From JBDHUX01 sp039809405 (GTDB lineage: Bacteria; Patescibacteriota; Gracilibacteria; Absconditabacterales; Absconditicoccaceae): a stretch of DNA of 5,915 bases. How positions within the stretch are numbered: the stretch's first letter is position 1; each line of letters starts with the position of its first letter. Positions 1-5,915 of the stretch are shown one piece after another. Below the pieces are notes generated by a model. That model did no database searches and had not been told where the DNA came from. It was given only the letters and a program-made list of their open reading frames with translations. The DNA lies in NCBI GenBank assembly GCA_039809405.1, contig JBDHUX010000058.1, positions 1-5,915 on the forward strand, read 5' to 3'. A program made the translations under genes and the position numbers.

Positions 1-83
1 TCTATTATGTTTTATGTATATTTTATAATGTATATTTGATTTTCAAATGCAAGTTTTATTATACTTATCATTAATTTTATATA

Positions 84-103
84 AAAAATAGTCAGATTAT
101 TTT
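84..103 (+). repeat. 20-nt direct repeat, copy 1 (upstream of pnp)
   Basis: This segment, centred on TAGTCAGATTATTTT, is identical over 20 nt to 2334-2353. The match continues as 24 of 26 positions over 84-109 versus 2334-2359. The core can fold as a weak AT stem (AAAATA, 7-nt loop, TATTTT). This copy lies 75 nt before the pnp start. Its function is unknown. It could be a leader element, a processing site or a remnant of a duplication. Confidence 0.6.
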
Positions 104-109
104 TACTTA

Positions 110-137
110 TTGATATTTCACCATAAAAATATAGTAT
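110..137 (+). promoter_or_regulatory. Possible weak promoter for pnp
   Basis: TTGATA (110-115) and TAGTAT (132-137) lie 16 nt apart and would start transcription about 35 nt before the pnp ATG. The -35 matches consensus at 5 of 6 positions and the -10 at only 4 of 6. In sequence this AT-rich such matches arise by chance, so it is a candidate only. Confidence 0.2.
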
Positions 138-178
138 GAGATCAGCTTATATTTAAATAATACTAATTTTAACCTATC

Positions 179-2335
179 ATGCCTTACAGTATAAAAAAAG
201 TACACGAAGTTGTGCTAGAAAAAGATTTCTATTGAAAAAAACTTATCATAAAAACTGGTATATTAGCCCCAAACAGTGACTGAGCTGTGAGAGTAAAGCT
301 AGGTAATACCGAAGTGCTTGTGACTGCAGTTATGAAACGTAATCCTGATCCAGACAAAGATTTCTTGCCACTCACTATAGATTTCCGTGATAGTAATCAC
401 TCCGTTGGTAAGATATGATGATGACCATACAGGAAAAGAGAGTGAAGACCTACTGAGATGATGGTACTTTATGGTAGGATAGTGGATCGTACACTTAGAC
501 CTATGTTTCCAAAAGGTATGATAAACGATATTGTTATCAGTGTGACACCTTTGTCGTTTGACAGAGAGAACGATCTTGCTACTTTGGGGATATTTTGATG
601 ATCTATAGCGACTATGATAGCTGGTATACCGTTTGATGGACCAGTGAGTGGAGCGAGAGTTTGAGTCTGATCAGATAGTTTGGATAGTTCGAAAATTTGA
701 GATAATCTCATTATAAACCCGCTTATACCAGAGTTTGAAAATAACTGATTAAATTTACTGGTAAGTGGTAAGAGAGGTAGTGTAAATATGATAGAGATGG
801 ACTGATCTGAGATAAGTGAGGATGGTATGAAGAAGGCATTTGATTTTGGACAAGAGGCTATAAATTTCCTTTGTGATATACAGGATGAGTTTATCAAGCT
901 AGTAGATAAGAAATCAGATCTATCTTCATATGCCAAATATAACTACCCATCTGACGAGCTAAAAACTGAAGTAAAACAGGTAGTAACCGATGACGATATG
1001 TCCAAATTTTTCCAATGATCTAGTGAAGATTGGTTTTTATTGTTTCAAGAGTATAGACAGAGACTCAGAGACAAATTTTGACCATTACTTGAGAATAGAG
1101 ATGATATTGAGTTAGCAGCAAAATATACTTGGGAAAAGGTAAATATGGCACTGGAATTACAGGTAAAAGATTATTACCGCCATATTATATTAGATAAAAA
1201 TATCCGTATAGATGGTCGTGAAATGGACGAGATAAGATCACTTTACTGTCAGATAGATGGTCTGTTTTGGAGATGAGATACGCAGATACTAAATACAACT
1301 ACACTCTGAGCTCCTGGTGATGTGCAGTTGATAGACGATATGTTTCATGATGATGCAGAAAAAAGATACCTACATCACTACAATTTCCCACCATTTTCTG
1401 TTAATGAAGCTATGAGAGTTAGATGAACTTGAAATAGAGAGATATGACATGGTAGGCTTGCAGAGAAGGCAGTAGAGTATGTGATACCATCAAAACAAGA
1501 GTTTCCATACACAATTAGACTTGTTTCTGAGTGTCTTTGATCGGATGGTAGCACTAGTATGGGTAGCGTGTGTGCTAGTACTCTTTCACTTATGGCAGCA
1601 GGTGTACCTATAAAAAAACCAGTTTCTGGTATAGCGATGTGACTTTGTAGTAGAATAGACGATAATTGACTTCCTATGCAGTATCAGATCCTTACCGATA
1701 TACAATGAGCAGAAGATCATAATTGCGATATGGATTTCAAAGTTGCTGGTACTCCTGATGGTATTACTGCTATACAGCTTGATATGAAGATAAGATGAAT
1801 TACTGTAGACACTGCTATGGAAGTTATAAAAAGAGCCAATACAGGTAGACTAGAGATAATGGAATTTATGCTCCAAACCATAGATAAACCAAGGGATCAT
1901 CTCTCTCCTTGTGCTCCAAAAATTACAGTCATAATGGTAGATCCAGCTAAAATCAAACTTGTTATAGGTAAATGATGAGAGACTATCGACAAGATCATAG
2001 CTGAAACTTGAGTAAAGATAGACTTCGATGATGATGGAACTTGCATGATAACAAGTAAGGATGATCAAGCCATAAAGAGGACTATAGAGATCATCCAAGA
2101 GATTACTTACGAGCCAAAAGTATGAGATGAGTTTGAGTGATCTATTACAAGGATAGAAAATTACGGTATATTTGTAAGATATCACAAAGATAAGATTTGA
2201 CTTGCATGAGCTCGCAACCTTTGACTCAAATTTGGTGAAAACCCATCAAGTTTTTATAAGATAGATCAGAAAGTAAGAGTAAAGATCACAGGCATAAATC
2301 CAGAGTGAAAGGTAGAACTCTGATTGATTAAGTAA
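179..2335 (+). CDS. pnp: Polynucleotide phosphorylase (PNPase), UGA read as glycine
   Basis: Phosphorolytic 3'-5' exoribonuclease / polynucleotide nucleotidyltransferase (EC 2.7.7.8), a trimeric cytoplasmic enzyme of RNA decay. The 718-aa length is normal for the family, but only if TGA is glycine: 35 in-frame TGAs occur, against about 29 GGN codons. The start at ATG 179 gives MPYSIKKVHEVVLEKDF, matching the usual PNPase N-terminus. RNase PH domain 1 carries KREGRP (residues 86-91) and the RPMFP motif. An alpha-helical linker follows. RNase PH domain 2 starts near residue 335 (IRIDGRE) and has WRGDTQ, REIGHGRLAEKA, the phosphate-loop-like SDGSTSM, and the catalytic residues D513, D519 and K521 (equivalent to E. 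coli D486, D492, K494). The KH domain has GKGG at 597-600, and an S1 domain runs from about 648 to the end. The S1 domain has GLAGARNL where GLVHIS is usual. Stop is TAA, followed by a hairpin terminator. No Shine-Dalgarno is visible. Confidence 0.97.
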
Positions 2336-2353
2336 AAATAGTCAGATTATTTT
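2334..2353 (+). repeat. 20-nt direct repeat, copy 2 (overlaps pnp stop)
   Basis: Second copy of the repeat at 84-103. It begins inside the TAA stop codon of pnp, so the two copies bracket the gene. It precedes the intrinsic terminator by about 20 nt and could be part of the mRNA 3' end. Confidence 0.6.
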
Positions 2354-2374
2354 AACATAATTTTAGTATAACTA

Positions 2375-2400
2375 AAAACCTCTCCCAAAAGAGAGGTTTT
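2375..2400. terminator. Bidirectional intrinsic terminator between pnp and the LRR gene
   Basis: A perfect 10-bp stem, AAAACCTCTC (2375-2384) with GAGAGGTTTT (2391-2400), encloses the 6-nt loop CCAAAA. It is T-flanked on both strands: TTTT then GTGGTTTT on the plus strand, and TTTTT on the minus strand. It sits in the 93-bp gap between two convergent genes and can end both transcripts. The six-pair CCTCTC/GAGAGG core makes it by far the most stable hairpin in this AT-rich window. Confidence 0.9.
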
Positions 2401-2428
2401 GTGGTTTTCTAATATAAGATTGTATAAA

Positions 2429-3472
2429 TTAGTATATTATAGTTTTGTTACACAATATGTTGTTATTATAACTTATAGTAAAGTTATATGTTCACTGTGA
2501 TGGTAATGTAAACATTCATTCCATATTGTTGCCGTGATCTATGGTTATATTTTGACTTGTACTTATGGCCCAGTTATAATTGCTTACAGATGTAGCTGTA
2601 ATTCATGGGATTGTTATTGTAGATATATTTGAACAATTGAATTTGTGATATTGGTCTACTCAACCAAAATAACAATAACTATCACAACTAGTGTTATTAT
2701 TTGAGTTATTATTTGAATTTGTACCTATATTAGGGTTATTTGGATTTGTTACAACTGCATTATTTTGATTTGAAGAGTTGTTATTTCAATTTGCATTTAT
2801 AACAGTAGTTGTATTACTATTTGATCAACCATTTGAACTTGTTGATGATGAAGCAGAATTAGATGGGTTATTATTTACATTTATCATATTACAGCCTTGA
2901 CTATTTTGTATACCGAATTCAAATCATTTATTTTGCATCCAGTTAGTAAAATTACTAGAGTACTGATTAATATCTAGATTATTATGCGATATATCCAATC
3001 ATATATTATCAACTAGATGATTGAAGTAAATTATGCTTTCTGGTATTTTACATAGTTCATTGTTACTTAGATTTAAGTATCTCAAATTTGTCATTAATCT
3101 TATGTTTGGAGATAATTCAGACGCCAAATTATTGCTTGGCAGATCTATTTTGACAACTCTTCTGTATTCACATGTAACCCCATACCAAGAACAAGGATTT
3201 GATCATATTAACCACTCATTATTATGATTTACATTATTTGTCCGGTTATATCAGTCAGTACTATAATATAAACTTATAAGTCATATACAGTCTCCATATC
3301 TGATATTACTTTTGACACTTTGAGTGTTACAATTAAATATATTAGATAAAGATTGAGTATCAAAAACTACGTTTTTGTTGTTTTTGTTGTTTTGGTAAAC
3401 ACTCAATCCATATCATAAAATTCAACCGATCAATAAGCTACTAGCTAAGATTAGTAATAATTTTCTTTTCAT
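2429..3472 (-). CDS. Exported leucine-rich-repeat protein with Asn/Ser-rich linker
   Basis: A 347-aa protein that opens only with TGA as glycine (13 TGA against 10 GGN glycine codons). Residues 1-25 (MKRKLLLILASSLLIGGILG...) form a basic n-region plus a hydrophobic stretch, a signal peptide or signal anchor. Residues 60-101 resemble an LRR N-terminal cap, with LISLYYSTDGYNRTNN, a Trp and NPCSWYGVTC. Two clear repeats follow, VVKIDLPSNNL (about 106-116) and LRYLNLSNNEL (130-140), and a weaker one, LDISHNNL (159-166). Residues 199-262 are an Asn/Ser/Thr-rich low-complexity linker. Residues 263-347 contain several Cys and beta-strand-like patterns ending in GTYNFTISY, as in PKD/Ig-like domains. 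LRR proteins usually bind other proteins; a cell-surface adhesion or contact role is inferred. ATG 3472 was chosen because it gives the signal sequence and lies about 30 nt after the predicted transcription start. No Shine-Dalgarno. Stop is TAA. Confidence 0.9.
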
Positions 3473-3510
3473 TTTTTTATTTTTTATAAAATAAATTTTC
3501 TAATTTTTAT

Positions 3511-3539
3511 ATTATAATCACATCACATCGGTCTGTCAA
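3511..3539 (-). promoter_or_regulatory. Consensus sigma-70 type promoter of the LRR gene
   Basis: On the minus strand TTGACA (3539-3534) and TATAAT (3516-3511) are both perfect matches to consensus and are exactly 17 nt apart. Transcription would begin near 3504, leaving an AT-rich 5' leader of about 30 nt before the ATG at 3472. It lies downstream of the lemA terminator, so the LRR gene is its own transcription unit. This is the best promoter in the window and predicts strong expression. Confidence 0.85.
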
Positions 3540-3565
3540 ATTTTTGTTTGTTTTCCATGTTATTC

Positions 3566-3596
3566 AAAAACCCTGACTATCTTTATATAATCAGGA
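3566..3596 (-). terminator. Intrinsic terminator of lemA
   Basis: Read on the minus strand, TCCTGA (3596-3591) pairs with TCAGGG (3576-3571), with one U-G wobble, and TTTTT (3570-3566) follows directly. The 14-nt loop contains TATA/TAT segments that can extend the stem. It lies about 32 nt after the lemA TAA stop and upstream of the LRR gene promoter. Confidence 0.7.
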
Positions 3597-3627
3597 CTTA
3601 TTTATAAATTTGATTTAGGTTTGTTAT

Positions 3628-4233
3628 TTACTTCAGCAAAGCATCTACATCTGGCACTTGTGTAACATCTTCGCCTTCTGGTGGAATGATCCTTTCTTTG
3701 TAGTCCCATCATCACAATCTAGAAAATAGCATACCCCGAGGTATAGATCTGATATTTTTATTGTATACTATGACGCCATTGTTATAGTCCATGATGGCTG
3801 TCCTGATCCTATTTTCTGATCACTCTAATGTAGTGTAAAGATTGGTAAATTGAGTATCAGCTTTCAATTGTGGGTAGTTCTCTAGTGTTACTTTGATACC
3901 TCACATGGTCTGTGCAAGTAGACTTGAAAACTCGCTAGATTTATAATCTCAATTTGCTACCATCTTATTTAGTGTATCCAATCCTGCCGACTGTTCTCTA
4001 AGACTTGTCACTCATACCAGTACACCGCTCTCGTATTGGGCATAATTTTTTACAACTGCTGCTACTTGTGGCACTAAGTCTTTTCTCCTTTTATACATAT
4101 TGCCCACTTGCGCTTCGAGAGATTTTAAACTTTCATCTTGACTTACTAGTGTCCCATAAAACGATAGTGCTTTACTTACAAGACCTAGTATGATAATACC
4201 AAGCACCACTATAACGATCCAAGTTTTTTTCAT
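3628..4233 (-). CDS. lemA: LemA-family membrane protein
   Basis: A 201-aa protein of the LemA family, whose molecular function is poorly known. Members are usually anchored by one N-terminal membrane helix with a helical-bundle domain outside. Residues 5-20 are the membrane segment (WIVIVVLGIIILGLVS). Family features follow in order: YGTLVSQDESL (26-36), YKRRKDLVPQ (47-56), LENYPQLKAD (117-126), LEGSENRIRTAIMDYN (136-151) and YNKNIRSIPRG (157-167), then a charged tail ending near VPDVDALLK. The length is typical. Six in-frame TGAs are read as glycine, one pair as GG at residues 174-175; under the standard code the gene would stop after residue 73. The start at ATG 4233 puts the membrane helix at the N-terminus. 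An upstream in-frame TTG at 4359 would add an unrelated 42-residue extension and overlap the divergent gene. Stop is TAA. No Shine-Dalgarno. Confidence 0.93.
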
Positions 4234-4348
4234 GATAGTATTTATTAATACATTAAAACTTATAAATGATTTTATATATTTATTATAACCTGACTTATTC
4301 ATAATAAACTGTATTGATTTTGCAAGATTATTTATTAAACCTTGTGAT
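4234..4348. promoter_or_regulatory. Divergent intergenic region between lemA and the exonuclease gene
   Basis: These 115 AT-rich bases must hold the start signals of both flanking genes. On the minus strand a perfect -10 hexamer TATAAT (4287-4282) lies about 50 nt before the lemA ATG, but no good -35 is found at 16-18 nt. On the plus strand I see no convincing promoter before ATG 4349. No Shine-Dalgarno sequence lies near either start. Confidence 0.4.
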
Positions 4349-5915
4349 ATGCTAAACAAAAAAAATAAATATATCGTACTTGATTTTGAAACTACATGAT
4401 TGGATCATGAAAAAGATGATGTGATCCAGATATGAATCGTCCATTTCGATAGTGATTTTTCTATTTTGTGATATTACAACTCTTATATAGATCCGTGATA
4501 CGATATAGATAGTCTCAAAAATATAGTTTCATATACTACTGGCATCACGCCAGATCAGATTAAGTCTGGTAAAAAAATATCTCAGATAGTATCTGATATA
4601 TCACATTTTTTTGATAAAGATACTATCATAGTATGACAAAATATATGATTTGATATCAAATTTCTACAAAAATACCACAAATTTCAATACAAGTATAGCT
4701 TGGATACTTTGGTTTATGCAAAGACACTATTTCACTATCTACCTAGCTATAGTCTGGATGTGATATGGGATCATTTGCAACAGAAGTATATAAATAGTGA
4801 TGATTTACAAAGACTACTTACCAAATTTAACTTGTCCAGACTCTCCAATCATGATGCGCTCTCTGATTGCATTATCACATATTTGCTGTTTTACACTTGT
4901 ATTAAGAAGATATCTACACTTGCCAATAAATTTCCTATATTGCCATACATATTGCAACATACAGATAGTGAGACTATAGATGTACTTGATAAAACAAAAT
5001 TTCAACTGTCCAAAGATTTAGATCTAACTACGATATCTTCAGATATTGACACTTATATTCCACCAATCCTACCATACCAATTTAAAGATAATCCTATATG
5101 ATATGAAGATAGTCAGATATTTTCTGACCGTGAGAGATACTACCATGGTAATTTACCACCATCACAATTTATCAGATTATTTTTAAATAAAAAACTTATC
5201 ATATCTACCAATCACAAACAAAAACTTACCATCATCAAGTCTATATTACACAGTTATTGAGTCAAAAACATCTCTTATGCTAAAAACCGAAATTGAATAG
5301 ATAACCGTAAACTACTAAACATCATCAAACAGGATAGGTACAGCTGATTTGAAGCATTGTTTTTTGTCAAATACTTTTCTCATATAGATGGTGGACTGTC
5401 TATAATGGATCTAAATCAGCCATGAGATTATAAGATATTTAACTACTCTAGGATAGAGAAAATTGATAGTGGTAATGATATTGTCTTGACTACTCATGCT
5501 GGGCTATACAGTATCGTATCAGAGGATAATTACAAAGATCATCATATTATATTTTTGGATTATGAGTGGTGGAGCTCAACTTATCTCAAATTTGCTTCTA
5601 CATGATACGATATCTCAAATCTTCCAAAAATACTGGATAACTTTATCTACAAATACAAACTAGAAAAAGTTTGAAATCTTTATAATAAGCTGATCACGCT
5701 TATGTCAAAGGTTGATGTGTTTGTATGAGTATTTTTTATGGATATCAAAAATTTCTTACCAAATTTAACTCCCAATAAATACTGACACCTAGAGTTGTGA
5801 GTTATAGATGATCATCCTTATTTTACAAAAACAAACTACTTATATAATGAGATCGTATCAGAACGAGACAGCTTATCTTTATATCAATCATCTACAACTG
5901 ATCAAGACGAGATAA
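4349..5915 (+). CDS. DEDDh 3'-5' exonuclease with degenerate DinG-like helicase region (partial, runs off the end)
   Basis: 522 codons are visible and no stop is reached. Sixteen in-frame TGAs are read as glycine. Residues 7-175 form a DnaQ-like DEDDh exonuclease: Exo I YIVLDFETTG (D12, E14), Exo II VGQNIGFDIKF (D102), Exo III NHDALSD (H168, D173). All five catalytic residues are present, so this domain is probably active on single-stranded or frayed 3' ends. Beyond about residue 240 the protein resembles DinG-type helicases, which in Firmicutes carry an N-terminal exonuclease: KKLIISTN (281-288) is like DinG motif Ia, NDIVLTTHAGLY (about 376-387) is like the 'ADIVITNHALL' segment, and IIFLDYEWW (400-408) sits where a DEAH box is expected. 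No Walker A (GxGKT/S) is seen before KKLIISTN and the DEAH is altered, so ATPase activity looks lost. The helicase assignment is inference; a different fold is possible. ATG 4349 is the first ATG after an in-frame TAA at 4286 and places the Exo I strand at residue 8. No Shine-Dalgarno is present. Confidence 0.87.

Larger units (their letters stand above)
1..178. other. AT-rich non-coding leader upstream of pnp
   Basis: No coding frame can be supported here in either code. The stretch is very AT-rich. It holds a 10-nt direct repeat (ATGTATATTT at 14-23 and 28-37), a short perfect inverted repeat (ATTTGA at 34-39 with TCAAAT at 42-47) and one copy of a 20-nt repeat found again at the pnp stop codon. 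A weak promoter-like pair is TTGATA (110-115) with TAGTAT (132-137), 16 nt apart; TATAGT at 130-135 is a better -10 hexamer but has no properly spaced -35. Nothing resembles a Shine-Dalgarno site before the ATG at 179. Confidence 0.6.

Noticed and set aside
34..47. Inverted repeat ATTTGA/TCAAAT as the terminator of an upstream gene
   Set aside because: The stem is only six pairs, mostly A-T, with a 2-nt loop and no T-run directly after it, so it would be too weak to terminate.
469..936. 155-codon open frame on the minus strand
   Set aside because: It lies wholly antisense to the N-terminal half of pnp, has no recognisable domain, and the plus-strand frame is an unmistakable PNPase.
1850..2185. 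111-codon open frame on the minus strand
   Set aside because: Antisense shadow of the KH/S1 region of pnp.
179..2335. pnp as a decayed pseudogene or a selenocysteine/read-through gene
   Set aside because: The frame is continuous without indels, TAA and TAG are absent internally, and TGAs sit on conserved Gly positions. Thirty-five sites exclude selenocysteine, and the same pattern occurs in three other genes.
3033..3227. 64-codon open frame on the plus strand
   Set aside because: Antisense to the LRR repeats of the minus-strand gene, which has far better support.
4005..4193. 62-codon plus-strand frame
   Set aside because: Antisense to lemA, with low-complexity hydrophobic content only.
4234..4359. 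42-residue N-terminal extension of LemA from TTG 4359
   Set aside because: It would bury the membrane anchor inside the protein and overlap the divergent exonuclease start; ATG 4233 gives the standard family N-terminus.
5172..5185. Third, partial copy of the pnp-flanking repeat (14 nt, TCAGATTATTTTTA)
   Set aside because: It lies within the coding frame of the exonuclease gene (IRLFL), is short, and is plausible by chance in AT-rich sequence.

Overview
The window comes from an AT-rich bacterial genome that reads UGA as glycine (NCBI translation table 25). This points to Candidatus Absconditabacteria (SR1) or Gracilibacteria of the CPR/Patescibacteria. Under the standard code no long gene is visible. 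With TGA read as Gly, four long genes open at once and cover most of the sequence, and their in-frame TGAs fall on invariant glycines of known families: the GKGG loop of the KH domain and the KREGRP motif of PNPase, the DFETTG motif of a DEDDh exonuclease, and others. All three stops seen are TAA.

Layout: 1-178 is an AT-rich leader with no gene. 179-2335 (+) is a complete polynucleotide phosphorylase (pnp, 718 aa) with both RNase PH domains, KH and S1. 2336-2428 is a convergent intergenic gap holding a strong hairpin terminator that can serve both strands. 2429-3472 (-) is a 347-aa exported or membrane-anchored leucine-rich-repeat protein with an Asn/Ser-rich linker and a C-terminal beta-type domain, driven by a perfect consensus sigma-70 type promoter at 3511-3539. 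3628-4233 (-) is a LemA-family membrane protein (201 aa) with its own terminator just downstream. 4234-4348 is a divergent intergenic region. 4349 to the window end (+) is the first 522 codons of a large protein with a complete DEDDh 3'-5' exonuclease domain and a C-terminal part resembling a DinG-type helicase whose ATPase motifs appear degenerate.

The genes do not form one operon. pnp and the LRR gene converge, the LRR and lemA genes run in the same direction but are separated by a terminator and a promoter, and lemA and the exonuclease gene diverge. The common themes are nucleic-acid turnover (PNPase, exonuclease/helicase-like protein) and the cell surface (LRR protein, LemA). None of the four starts has a Shine-Dalgarno sequence. 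The most interesting points are the recoded glycine codon, a 20-nt exact repeat flanking pnp, the LRR surface protein, and the exonuclease with an apparently inactive helicase-like extension.
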